NCBI GenBank assembly: GCA_024220505.1
Contig: JAKZZE010000005.1
Span: 248,001 to 312,000, forward strand
Source: Rhizopus arrhizus
Taxonomy: Eukaryota > Mucoromycota > Mucoromycetes > Mucorales > Rhizopodaceae
Direction: 5' to 3'
Length of the DNA stretch: 64,000 bases
This document shows, piece by piece, positions 11,562-21,845 of this stretch. The first letter of the stretch is position 1. Each line of letters opens with the position of its first letter. The notes beneath the pieces are model-generated. The model saw only the letters and a program-made list of their open reading frames with translations. It was not told the origin of the DNA and did no database searches. The position numbers were made by a program, and so were the translations under genes.

Positions 11562-11940
11562 TCTTGAAAATGGGACAACCAATAAAAATCTGGGGGAACC
11601 TTTTTGAAGGAAGCTTTTTGAGGGAAACTTTTTGAGGAAACTTTTTGAGGGAACCTTTTTTTTCTTTTTCCTTTCAAAATTCAAAATGACCGTGCTTATA
11701 TTTTTAACACGATGTCACATTTGCAATGATCATAATTTTTACAATAAACGCAAATGTAGAGACCATTATAAATCAAAGCACTCTATAATCATTAAAACGA
11801 CAAACCAAGGAAGGCCACCCAAACAAACAAAATTGGAATCCGCTAAAAAAGAGAATTTTAACTGTACAGCATGTTCATGGTACTTTGAGACAATTAAAGA
11901 ACTTGGTAGCCATATCGATTTACATTTGAAAAATTGAAAT
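11562..11940 (+). repeat. Left terminal inverted repeat
   Basis: 379 bp, the inverted counterpart of 13380-13757. The boundaries are where the identity stops: outer neighbours differ beyond TCTTGAAAATGG, and inner neighbours diverge after the zinc-finger frame stop and AAAT. It includes tandem GGAAnYTTTTTGAG units at about 11594-11660. Confidence 0.9.
11686..11937 (+). CDS. Two-C2H2 zinc-finger frame, left repeat copy
   Basis: ATG at 11686 opens an 83-residue frame that ends in TGA. The first finger is C-x2-C-x12-H-x4-H (CHICN..HYKSKH) and the second C-x2-C-x12-H-x3-H (CTACS..HIDLH), separated by a basic linker with the AT-hook-like core NQGRPPKQTK. Both fingers keep all ligand residues. The same frame is present, base for base as far as I can read, in the right repeat on the other strand. 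The likely role is DNA binding, perhaps at the element's own ends, but this is inference. In this copy the frame after the stop closes quickly, so it can only make the short protein. Confidence 0.55.
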   Translation: MTVLIFLTRCHICNDHNFYNKRKCRDHYKSKHSIIIKTTNQGRPPKQTKLESAKKENFNCTACSWYFETIKELGSHIDLHLKN

Positions 11941-13313
11941 GAATCGTTGATAGCCGTTGCCACTGAATCGTTTGCTGAATTGATGTAAGGTTGATGAAGA
12001 GCAGCCAACTTTTCTAAAAGAGAATTCAATCCAATATTTCCAATGATGCTTATAGACTGTCGATTATTTCCATAAAGCTTGAGAATTTCGCTGATGACTT
12101 TTTCGATTTCTTTATTGCCACTTGACAAGCCATTTTCTACTACATTCTTACGCAATCTTCCTTTGTCACCTAATTGCAAAACATTATCAGTGATACTTGA
12201 GAATATTTTGGCAGAGGGACATCGACCACGGTCAAAGTTTGATAATGTAAATATAGAGTATGGTTGGCACTGATGCGTTCTAGTTACAAAACCAGACGCA
12301 CGGCACAAATAATATGTTGAAGGCGACTCAAAATGTGTGCCCACCTGTCTTAACTGATCTAAAATATTATAATTTGTCACAGCTTTGGCATCTTTATTCT
12401 CTGCTAATTTCATGGCTTTGTTGAGAGCATATTCATCGATGTAAATTCTTGTTGAAAAAGATTCTTCTAAAGTTTCCAATTTGAATGATGTAGATACTGC
12501 CCCCACACTTGGTTTTTCTTCCTTGTCCAAACGGACAAAGGATGTTACCAAATAATTCATTGTTTGAGCTCCGATGATAAGTTTAGGTCCATGCTGACTA
12601 TTCAAGGTGACGGGGTAAACATTATCATATCTTAATATAACAGGAGGTGGTAACGAGGTTGGTATTGTTGATTGTTTTTTAGTACCGAAGGGTTCACGGT
12701 GGATATCAACACTTCTTTTACGACCATAAACTTCAACAGTGTTTGCAATAACGACTTTGCCATTAAGTTGGTTTTGTAATATGCAACCTGCCAATAACTG
12801 TGCTGCAGCATACTTCATTTGAGGTGAGAGTGTCCAATCTTGATTTAAAAGTTGGCATAAATCATCAGATAATTCAATGTAATTTCGGGTATCAAAGAGT
12901 TTAGGATATGGAGCGTTTGATGTTAATGATTTGTATAAAGGTATAGGGTAGTTTATCGAACAATTGTTGCAGAATAGGATATTCTTTTCCATTTCGTTTG
13001 CAGATCTTTTGATTGGAATAATTGGAATAATAGATGATGATTTTGATTGCGAAGCCCTAGTAATGACATCGACATGTGCGAGACCGTTTTCTTCTTCCCC
13101 ATGTTCGTTTATAATGCAAAAAGGTTCTAATTTTAAACTTGTTAAAGCATATCTTGCCAGATGTTTATTTTCTTCGGAATCACTGGCTCGCTGACAGGCA
13201 TGTAACAAGGCTTCATCATAGTTGCGTTTATAAGTTTCCATCACCACTGGAACTAGTTCGGATTTGGGAATTGACACAGAATTTGATAAAGTAACTATGT
13301 CTTCTTGGTTCAT
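11766..13313 (-). CDS. Core protein of the zinc-finger element, function unknown
   Basis: A 515-codon frame from ATG 13311-13313. About residues 1-460 come from the unique core; the last 55 codons read through the left inverted repeat in antisense and are probably not functional sequence. No known family recognised. The N-terminal part is acidic/polar; a CNNC pair lies near residue 115, and the middle has mixed globular character (LKYGAAQ-like helices, VYGRKRSVDI, LIIGAQTMNYLV). In the same frame and directly upstream is the right-repeat zinc-finger frame, separated only by a TGA at 13383-13385 and the acidic linker SAESSNSKEDSENSEESDSE. This suggests a former or readthrough fusion of zinc fingers to the core. 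It could be a transposase-like or accessory protein, but no catalytic triad is evident. Confidence 0.6.
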   Translation of the reverse strand: MNQEDIVTLSNSVSIPKSELVPVVMETYKRNYDEALLHACQRASDSEENKHLARYALTSLKLEPFCIINEHGEEENGLAHVDVITRASQSKSSSIIPIIPIKRSANEMEKNILFCNNCSINYPIPLYKSLTSNAPYPKLFDTRNYIELSDDLCQLLNQDWTLSPQMKYAAAQLLAGCILQNQLNGKVVIANTVEVYGRKRSVDIHREPFGTKKQSTIPTSLPPPVILRYDNVYPVTLNSQHGPKLIIGAQTMNYLVTSFVRLDKEEKPSVGAVSTSFKLETLEESFSTRIYIDEYALNKAMKLAENKDAKAVTNYNILDQLRQVGTHFESPSTYYLCRASGFVTRTHQCQPYSIFTLSNFDRGRCPSAKIFSSITDNVLQLGDKGRLRKNVVENGLSSGNKEIEKVISEILKLYGNNRQSISIIGNIGLNSLLEKLAALHQPYINSANDSVATAINDSFQFFKCKSIWLPSSLIVSKYHEHAVQLKFSFLADSNFVCLGGLPWFVVLMIIECFDL

Positions 13314-13379
13314 ATTTGCTTCAGAGTCTGATTCTTCAGAGTTTTCAGAGTCTTCCTTGGAGTTTGAGCTTTCGGCAGA

Positions 13380-13757
13380 ATTTCAATTTTTCAAATGTAA
13401 ATCGATATGGCTACCAAGTTCTTTAATTGTCTCAAAGTACCATGAACATGCTGTACAGTTAAAATTCTCTTTTTTAGCGGATTCCAATTTTGTTTGTTTG
13501 GGTGGCCTTCCTTGGTTTGTCGTTTTAATGATTATAGAGTGCTTTGATTTATAATGGTCTCTACATTTGCGTTTATTGTAAAAATTATGATCATTGCAAA
13601 TGTGACATCGTGTTAAAAATATAAGCACGGTCATTTTGAATTTTGAAAGGAAAAAGAAAAAAAAGGTTCCCTCAAAAAGTTTCCTCAAAAAGTTTCCCTC
13701 AAAAGCTTCCTTCAAAAAGGTTCCCCCAGATTTTTATTGGTTGTCCCATTTTCAAGA
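13380..13757 (-). repeat. Right terminal inverted repeat
   Basis: 378 bp inverted copy of 11562-11940, with one base fewer in a T run of the tandem units. It contains the minus-strand zinc-finger frame (ATG 13632-13634 to TGA 13383-13385), whose reading frame continues beyond the stop into the core frame. Confidence 0.9.
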
Positions 13758-14551
13758 CAATGAACAACAGCTGCAGAAACTTTACAAACATTAGTGTGTC
13801 ATATATTTGGTAGAAGATATCTAAGGTATCTTACGATCCAGAAAGAAGATTTCTTTGTCATCATTTTAGATTATTTTCAGTTTAATGTATTGAGTAAGTT
13901 TGAAGATATAAACTGTTTTGGTTATGATCCCAATGAAAAGTAAGCAATAACCAATCAAATAAACAAGACAAAGGCTAATTTCACACGACATGTCCCTTTC
14001 AACTTTTAATTTATCAGATAGAAATGTCTGTTCTGAATGTATGGCTTCTTATTGCATATAGCTTTAATGTAGAAGCCTTTTAAAATTTGTAGAGATCCCC
14101 ATATTTTAACGGTTTAAAGTAATGAAAGATGGCATACTTGATGAGGCAACAAATTTTTTCTTTTTACTTTTCTTTCAATTTGCCTTAACAAATGATAGAG
14201 ATGTACTGATCTTAATTTGCAACATTGAATGAGGAGATGTAGTTGTTATCAACTGTTATGATAGAAATATACAAAATAAACCGAAAAACGCAGAAGTTGT
14301 TATAAACATGTTTAAACAACCTATATGGTTAGCAAAATAACCAACGATAAATTGTCCCATGCCATTCATGGTGCATGCTACAACTACAAAATTGCTGCGA
14401 ACTGACACTATAAGATCATATATAAACTGTTTGTTGTAGATGCAACAATTCCCTTTTTTTTTCTATTTTTTTTTATTGTGGCTGTGTGATACAAAATAAT
14501 GAACAAAAAATTAAATAAGGAGAGGATGGACCATTTGTAAGATGAATGGTA
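13758..14551. other. Intergenic, no gene recognised
   Basis: AT-rich; 3' side of the Rei1-like gene and flank of the zinc-finger element. Nothing else seen. Confidence 0.5.
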
Positions 14552-15895
14552 TTAGAGTATTTGTATTCTGAAATATTTTTGCAATTTGTTTTGGTTGATA
14601 CCCACTCTTGTTGTATATTCATGCTGACTACGAAGGTCCTTGAATGCTTCAGTAGTACGAAGTCCGTGTCGACTGCGAGAATCTGTAAGGAGCAATGGGT
14701 TATTATTTTGACGACGCATAGAATCAAAGACGGGAGAATCTGTGTACTGCCCGATTAGTTTGTTGATTAAAACAGAGTCTCTTGTCTGTAAGCTCTTGGT
14801 TAGTATCTCTTTTTCTCAAGGTTTCTATTATTATTTACCTCTTCTGGTTTTAATTTTTGATCATAGTATTTCTTCAAGTGACGATGACCAACAACATTAC
14901 CATTAGGTAAAACAAGCGACATTTCATCATCAGCCAAGGTAAGTCCTTGTGTTAAATTGGTTAATTCAGCATCAACATCTACTTCTTCGCCATCAACAGG
15001 TTGAGGGTAAGACGTTGAGAAATCATAAAAATCTACTAATTCTGCTGCATCGTCATCTTCCTCATAAGCAATCTTACAGTGGCCTTTGTCAATCTATGAA
15101 GAAAGTTTGAATACGTCGTAACAGCAGATACAATACTCCTTTTACCATATGCTTTCGAACGGCTTCAATTGATCTCATACCTCTTCCTTTACCATTACAA
15201 AATAAACACACATTACCTACAGTAATTTTTTCACCCAAATAACGAATCAATCCTCTCAAATCAACCAAATATTCAATATCAGGAATAAATAAACTGTGAG
15301 TGGTTGTCATATGCGTCATATTATCCTCAAAGGTACTTGATTTATGTGTGCAAAACAAACAGTCCGTCTCTTCTAAGCGAGGTGCTGATTTGATCTTTTC
15401 ATCAATCATGGCCATTACTTCTTCTTCGGTTGTCTCTTCTGTCACTCGCATGTCCATCATTTTAAGTTGATTTACACTTTTCTCTGTGTTAACCTTGGGC
15501 TCAGAAGAGGCCTGCTTAGCAGCATTCTCCTTGTGCTTTTTGGATTGCATATGGTTTTCATATTGGTTGGTAGAGCCAAAACTCTTGCGACAGCAAGCAC
15601 AATAATTTTTTGCTGTCTCGCTTACTTTTTTTTCTTCTGCTTCCTTTGCTTCTCTTGCTATTATTTAGAATGATAAGTTTCTTTTTCTTTAATATAGCTT
15701 TAAATAGATACCTTCGGCTTTTGCATTGAATTGATTGAGGGTCACTGGTGGAAGGTTAACGACCTTTCGTTTCAGGTTGTATCTGTGCCAATCCGATCGA
15801 TAGTGATTACGTTGACTTTCTGCCGATTGAAAGGCTACTTGACAAGAGATACAGGTATAAAGAGCTCCTGAAGTTGATTGTTCTTGATCAGACAT
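14552..15895 (-). CDS. REI1: Rei1/ZNF622-like 60S ribosome biogenesis factor
   Basis: Four exons (15895-15712, 15657-15146, 15093-14839, 14785-14552) join in phase to 394 aa. The first zinc finger is YTCISCQVAFQSAESQRNHY followed by SDWHRYNLKRKV. A second is YCACCRKSFGSTNQYENHM..KKH, and a third begins CLFCTHKSSTFEDNMTHM and is followed by GLIRYLGEKI. A family signature HMIDKGHCKIAYE spans an exon junction. The C-terminus holds RHLKKYYDQKL and VGINQNKLQKYF. The last intron shows a perfect TACTAAC branch site. Family members act in the cytoplasm on late pre-60S particles, helping recycle Arx1 and inserting a C-terminal tail in the peptide exit tunnel. Recognition is firm; Rei1 versus its paralogue Reh1 cannot be told apart here. 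Confidence 0.93.
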
Positions 15896-16129
15896 TAAAA
15901 TTAAGACTTCTGAAAAAAGAAAGAACTCTTTAAAAAATGAAACCTTTTTTTATGCTAAGGAAAGGAAAGTGGTCACATTAAGCCACTTTTCTTGGTTCCT
16001 GAAAAGCAAATCGGCAAAATAGTGCCAAATTAATAAAATGAAACGATCCAAGTCTGAAATACTTGTTATTCGATAAGACATTATCGATTTATCATATCAG
16101 TATACAGATGAGATAACTTTTCTGTGAAA

Positions 16130-16330
16130 GGCACACTCTGTTCAGAAAGTAAATTCGCTCTCGTCGGAAAGTAAATGCGGCAAATGGCAAGAGCAGAATT
16201 CATCTTGTACAAAAAATAAATTCGCCCTAGTGGAAAAATGAATTTATCTGATGGCAAGAACAATATTCAAGTTGTATGAAATGTAAATTCGTCTTCGCTG
16301 ACAAATAGGATATCCTGCTGTCAAGAATAT
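16130..16330 (+). repeat. Three degenerate ~65-bp tandem units near transposon 5' side
   Basis: A unit containing AAATTCGcTCTCGTCGGAAA, then GGCAAATGGCAAGA, then TTGTA recurs three times (near 16148, 16210 and 16286) with substitutions. It sits upstream of the decayed Tc1/mariner-type gene and is probably a subterminal repeat of that element. Confidence 0.6.
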
Positions 16331-16499
16331 TTTGTAGTACAATCCTTGGCATTTTTGGATATATAAGAGCACACCAAGTGCACATCTTCCTTTTATTTCT
16401 TTTTCCTCAATTATATCAAAACCGCATTATAATGAACATTCAATTCTTGTATGAAATGGGAAAAGTTCTGCCGTCGACGAGTATGACAGTCCTGAGCCG

Positions 16500-17699
16500 A
16501 TGGGTTATATTGTTGATGAGGAGCAGTTTCGTCTTGAAAAATTGAGTTCTCATACACAATACTTAGCTCAACTGCCTCTGGAGAGCGAGAAAATGGTAGA
16601 GACAATGCAAGTAGAAAAGGAGGTAAAGCCTGGGAGTGATGTTGTTATGAGGAAAACATCTATGAAGCGAAATTATGTACGCTATTCTGATCAGGACAAA
16701 GTAAGGTTCTTTAAGCTGACATTTGAGAAATGTCTGAGCGCGGCTGCTGCTGCAAAACAGCTTGGGATTCACGTTCGTGCAGCACGGAAATGGGCTGAAC
16801 AGTACGAAAGGGATCCTGATAGTATCTTTGAAAAACGGAGAAAGGCTGGTCATCTACGTATTCCTAATCAGGAGCATAAAAAAGTTATTCTTGAGTGCAT
16901 TGATACGAACCCTTCAATTGTCTTGGACGACATGATGAAGCACTTAAGACAAGTATTCACAGAATTAAAAGCACCCAAAAGCACTTTGTTTGATTTTGTA
17001 ACAAAACATTGCGATTTGTCTCTCAAAAAAGCTCGGTTTCAACCCATAGACCGGAACAGTGAGAAAAAGATTCAAGAGCGCCTGGATTAGATTCTTAAAT
17101 GGGGAAAAAACAGACATGGATTTTACGATAAACTGTGTCTTTCTTGATGAATCTGTGTTTCATATTAATTTGAAACGTAGTATGGCATGGTCAAAAAAGG
17201 TTCGCCTGCAACCATTTTAGACGCAATTTCTGCTCAAGGTCTGATTAAATGCAGCCTCAAGCTTCCTCAGCCTCCACCCAATAAAAAGAAAAAGCGAGGA
17301 GAAGACGTTGGCCATGTGAGCAAAGGGACAGTTACGGGACACTATGTTGGTTTTCTAAAAGCCACGATGGATGAAATGGACCAATATCCGCATATGAAAG
17401 GCCACTGCCTCGTGATAGATAGTGCTCCAATCCATACATTGGTTGATATAGCTAAATATGTCGAATCTCGCTGTTGCCGTTGTGTCCATTTGCCGCCCTA
17501 TTCTCCTGAGCTTAATCCAATCGAACAGTTTTGGTCAGTGGTTAAGAGTAAAGTTAATCGAAACAGGTTACTGAAAACTGAGACACTGATGACAAGAATC
17601 AGCGAGGCTTCTAATAGTTTAAATTTGAGCGACTTCATAGGCTTCTTTTGGCATTCTCATAAATGTTTGGACAAATGCCGAAACAAACAAGAGCTCTAA
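16500..17699 (+). pseudogene. Tc1/mariner (IS630-type, DDE_3) transposase pseudogene
   Basis: The 5' frame (16500-17090) encodes a basic helix-turn-helix (AAAAAKQLGIHVRAARKWAE) and a second DNA-binding part. It is cut by a TAG at 17088-17090 where Trp is expected. The next segment is readable in another frame, with the first catalytic Asp in CVFLDESVFHINLK. One more base is missing before KKGSPATILDAIS, after which 17187-17699 stays open. This last part has the second Asp in LVIDSAPIHT (usually DNAP) and the Glu in YSPELNPIEQFW. One stop and two frameshifts therefore disable an otherwise recent-looking copy. Transposases of this type cut and paste at TA sites. Clear terminal inverted repeats were not located by eye. 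Confidence 0.88.
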
Positions 17700-18714
17700 A
17701 AAAAATGAAGTGTCAGTTTTTGCATCCTTGCCAAAGCTGTAAATGTCATACATGAGAAATTAAAATAACATAATAACGAAATACAAGGGCAAATCGCTTT
17801 ATGATTGAAATAGGTGTAGCTGAAAAAAAAGTTACTGCCTTTAGGTGAATGTTGGTAATAGAGAGCAACAATGATACTACAACAGTCAAGGTCCATGAGG
17901 TTCACTTGGTTTGCTCATGGGCCAATCACAATGTGTTATTCAGATGATAAGGTCCATGCGTCCTAGATTCGCAGACTTTTTTTTTCTGGCAACAATGAAT
18001 TACGAAAGTACAGAGGAACAGGCAATCTGCATGCTATATTGTGTCTCGTGTATTGAGCAGAATATCAGACAACTCAAAGAAAAAATTCGTTCTTCTGAAC
18101 TTAAAGTTTGTTATGAAGATCCTCTGCAACCTAGATTAATTCCTCAACAAAGAATTTCTTCACAACCCAAAAGATACCGAATGTATACGTCATTAACCAC
18201 AAGCACCAAGTAGCATGTCAGCTAATGTATTTTTGGCTATTTATTTTAAATAAATGATTTTTGTTCAATTTTTTTTTTCTCAAAAGGATTGTTTTAATTG
18301 ATATGACTAACTGGTAACAACTGCTGTGGCAAAATACAGAGGGGAGAGTGGAATAATAATGAGAAAGGGATAGGTTTAGGTTTAAATTTCAGTGGAACAT
18401 CTGGGACATGCATGTTGATAATCAAACTCTTGTAAAATATCAGGGTGCTCAAGGGTATCACTTCGATGGTAACATTTCACATATTTGCCTGATGATGATT
18501 TTTTGGATATTCCTATTTTCTCTGTAAAACACGGTCAATTAATCGTCACTGCTATTCCTTTTATTTTCTCAAGACTTATTTGTTGACAGCAAGGATATCT
18601 CTTGGATTTATTGATAAGCCTGCAAAATCCAACGCGACTAAGCAATCGTTTTCTGTGACTTTAATAAATGATAGGAGATCTAAATTGAGAATATGAGTGT
18701 CAGCAAGTTTCATG
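17700..18714. other. Transposon flank; one doubtful small frame
   Basis: A plus-strand frame at 17911-18213 (from an ATG at 17995 it gives a 72-residue, Gln/Ser-rich polar peptide with a helix EEQAICMLYCVSCIEQNIRQ) follows the transposase. I do not recognise it; it may be element-derived or chance. Nothing else seen up to 18714. Confidence 0.35.
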
Positions 18715-19285
18715 ATCGAATCTCTTTAAACAACCATATATTGTAACAGGCACAGTTTTTTAACAACTTAAAAGACTTAATGGAAGGTTTCTTTGCTGCT
18801 CTCCTTTTTTTGAAGTAGTTGCTTCATTTGATTCAGGTGCTTCACCAGAAGGTTAGCCTCCTGATACTGACATATTGGCTGCTTCTTTACTGTTTTTGTT
18901 TTACGGTGCTCAGATATAAAAGATCACGTCTTCTTTGGCAAGAAACAAGCTTTCAATGCCTCTTTGAATATATGGGAAACAGCAGTAGGATTTCTCTTTT
19001 TAACATTTGCTTTGGTGTTTGATCTAACTGACATGATGAATAGCAAACTTGGAATATCAAGCGTCAAATTCCATTTCGTCTGCAAACTGGGATATCGACC
19101 AAATGTTCATTAGCATATTCAAGAGTGCTTCTTTGAACAAAAAGGTATTGAAAAATATTGATAGATGAAGAGAACAATATTTTAAATATTGTTGCCAGTG
19201 AAAGTATAAAGGTAATTGATAAAATCAAAAACATGTATCGAGGTGTGATTGCTGCAATAGATGGTTGTTTAAAGTGTATATTAGG
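18715..19285 (+). repeat. Dispersed repeat, copy 1 (inverted copy at 62185-62750)
   Basis: About 570 bp matches the reverse complement of 62185-62750 with scattered substitutions and indels. The best block is around 19045-19180 (for example AGCATATTCAAGAGTGCTTC and TTGAACAAAAAGGTATTGAA in both). The readable polypeptide parts (ASLNIW, KLGISSVKFHFVCKLGY) are interrupted in both copies, so it is probably a decayed coding repeat. Confidence 0.75.
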
Positions 19286-19877
19286 GTGCTTGAAGAGTTT
19301 TGTGTGACAAATCCCTAAATTTAAAGCATATAAACCAATTTGTCCCTCAGTTCATCTTTTAATATTGGTGAGAAAAAAAAAACTAAGGGCTTGTTTCAAA
19401 CCTATTAGGGAAAAAAAATGACTGCAAGGGGATTAGAAAAGGATTTTGAACTTGAAAGAATAGAGAGAAAGGATGGGACTATCAGATGATGTAATTTGAA
19501 CTGTTGTTTACAAGATCAGCCTCTACATTTTCTTTAGTTCAAATGAGACAAGTTCCTTAATGTGACCTCAAAAATAAAAATGTATAGTTTAGAAACAGGG
19601 CAGAATAAAAAGATGATAAAGTCTTTGTAAAATGAAAGATAAATTTATAAGGGGTAACTATGATTATCTTAAAGTTTTACTTTTTTCCATTAAATAAGAC
19701 TTTAAGTTCCATTGTTTATATGTAATTAATACGATATTTTATATAAAAATTTATTCGTTCCATATTTCATTTACTGTGTATGTATATTTGTTGATAGATT
19801 ATTGTAAATAAATTCGGATTTGACTTTAAAGCATGTATTTACAATGTAAGGGAAGGGAATACGATTAAGGGGGGGTA

Positions 19878-20560
19878 TTACGGAGTTGTAAACTCTTCAT
19901 TCAAAGCAAATTCAATATCCATCAGCCATGAATGTAACCAAGCTTTCAAAGCCATTGCTTCATTCTTTTCATGATGTGATCTTAGTCGAAAAGATGAACT
20001 CTTTAAGCTCTGGATGATTTTATCTACTGCAGTCATATCAGATGCATATAATTTATGAATAATGCTTGCTGCTAAATGATTTGGATCAAATAATAGATTT
20101 AGTTGAAGACTATCTACACCTGAACGTAAATTTGTTTCTAACATGGGACGAATGGAGACGAGTGCATTATTCTTGGAATTTTTCAATTCAACTTCGAGTA
20201 TTTGCAAAAAATTAAATAATGACGTTTGACAATATTCTATATGAAAAAAGGGGGGTTATTATAAAGGGATAAAGTAAAATTTAAATTATTACCTTTCCCC
20301 AGTAATTGTAGCTCATGAATAGTCAGAAATGTTTCTGGCATACTTTCAAGTATCTCATCTACATTTGAATCGAATGCTTTGTTTACAATATGACTGTAAT
20401 ACTTTTCTAGTTGATCTAGTCTCAAGTAAAGGTGGTCACTTGTTGATGTTTGCTTTATAGCAGGGTATGTTATATGAATAAATTCTTGTTGAATTGGAAT
20501 AGCATAAGTGATTGAAACAACGATTAAAAAAGTAAAGTATAAAATACTTTCTATTTTCAT
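19878..20560 (-). CDS. Secreted protein of unknown family
   Basis: Two exons (20560-20293, 20236-19878) join in phase to 208 aa. The start is followed by a clear signal peptide (MKIESILYFTFLIVVSITYA, cleavage likely before IPIQ). The mature part is mostly helical, with few Cys (one, in EYCQTS), heptad-like Leu spacing and the segments LYLRLDQLEKYYSHIVNKAF and LKAWLHSWLMDIEFALNEEF. No transmembrane helix or GPI signal is seen after the leader. I do not recognise the family. It sits alone among transposon remnants, yet splice signals and frame are intact, so it is probably a functional, lineage-specific secreted gene. Confidence 0.75.
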
Positions 20561-21432
20561 TATAAAATATAAATAAAAGAGATGAAAATGGGAAAAAAGG
20601 ATACCTTCAGTTATCCTTTATTTATCTATAAACTGAACTTTAATTGATTGCACACATTAATTTAAAAACAAAAAAGAATCGTAAACTTTCCATGTAAGTT
20701 GTCATGTTGTATTACATACCATCCTAAATCATTTAAGCTTATTGCTGTACACTTTTTTTTTGTTTTCAATCAACTTCAAATTCTGAATAAATACTGTTTT
20801 TCTCTAATGCCCTTGAAAAATTTATTAGGCTTCTTTTTTTTTTTTTTTTTTTTTTTTCCGCTATATGGAACACAAAGATTCTTCCTTTTCACTCATTTAA
20901 AAAAAAACAAGGCCATTGTATTACATCTTAATTAATAAATAGAGACACAACATAATCAAGATGATTTATTATATTTAAGCATTAACCTCGTATCATAATA
21001 ACCTTGCTTTCTGGTTACCATCGTCTCTCCTCCATTTATACTGAATGAACACTAACGGAAACACAAAAGATCAAATCGTGTGACAAAATGAAATCTTACC
21101 AGGTAGAGCTAAAAGAGTCGTGCTTTTTAAACCTTATTTTTAGAAATCATTTTCTCATTTTTGTCTTTTTGTTCCTTGATTCCATATTAATTTGTTTGTT
21201 CCCTTTTTACATATATTTTAATTTATCTATTCACAGAGTAAAACATATTGAGAATCATCTTTTATATTGCAGTGACAGATGAATTGGATTGTTTCAATAT
21301 AGAATATGCTCTCTCCTTTGGTTTACATTTTGACACTTCAAATGGTTACCTAAAGCCAAAGTTGACCAATTCAGCCCATGTTGCGCTTTTTTTAGACAAT
21401 TGGCTGAAATAATTTTATTTTGCAGAAAAAAT
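20561..21432. other. Intergenic, no gene recognised
   Basis: Contains a T24-like tract near 20835. The frame at 21088-21282 is a hydrophobic, T-rich chance frame. Confidence 0.5.
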
Positions 21433-21845
21433 GCAGTCATCTAAATTTGATTTGTCAGGTCTCACTTCTTTGTTACCGTTGAAAATTTTAGCAAACTTTT
21501 GTTAAATATAGCAGTTGGATGCACCAGATCTACCAACACTCAGAAACTCAAACATCTTTGTAGAAAATTAAGCAACGCAATAATATATTAACAAGCCATA
21601 TCTAAACTTGGCAGTGCCAAGAATTCTCATTAAAGTAATATTTTTAAGCAAAGGAATGTTTCTGCTGTTTACGATCTACCATAACCCATGGATATAGAGA
21701 CAGACGATACCTGTATTGGCGCGTTAGTTATAAAGAAAACCCGATAAAGTGTTTCTTATAGAGAGGACAAACTGTTTCCTCTTTCAAATTGTCCAAAGGG
21801 CTGAAATCTCTTGCTCTTCATGGATATTACAAGAAATACAGTAAA
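21433..21845 (+). repeat. Dispersed repeat, copy 1 (direct copy at 41957-42368)
   Basis: Roughly 410 bp shared in direct orientation with 41957-42368 at high identity (for example ATAGCAGTTGGATGCACCAG and GGATATAGAGACAGACGATA in both). It is non-coding on every frame and could be a solo LTR, MITE or other short mobile sequence; identity fades gradually at the 3' side. Confidence 0.85.

Larger units (their letters stand above)
11562..13757 (-). mobile_element. Zinc-finger element with 378-bp terminal inverted repeats
   Basis: Two near-identical inverted repeats (11562-11940 and 13380-13757; I see one 1-bp length difference, in a T run) flank a 1.44 kb core. Each repeat carries, in order from outside in, an outer end beginning TCTTGAAAATGGGACAACC, about five tandem copies of a GGAACTTTTTGAG-like 13-14 bp unit, and an 83-codon zinc-finger frame pointing inward. 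The core holds one long minus-strand frame. A 3-bp CAA on both outer flanks could be a target duplication, but this is weak. I recognise no transposase catalytic motif in the core, so the mobility mechanism is unknown. Confidence 0.65.

Noticed and set aside
11319..11567. Plus-strand 82-codon Phe-rich frame
   Set aside because: T-rich tandem motifs automatically give Phe codons; there is no domain and it ends at the repeat border.
14473..14758. Frames on both strands near 14.5-14.7 kb as a separate gene
   Set aside because: The minus-strand sequence is the last exon of the Rei1-like gene in another frame; the plus frame is antisense.
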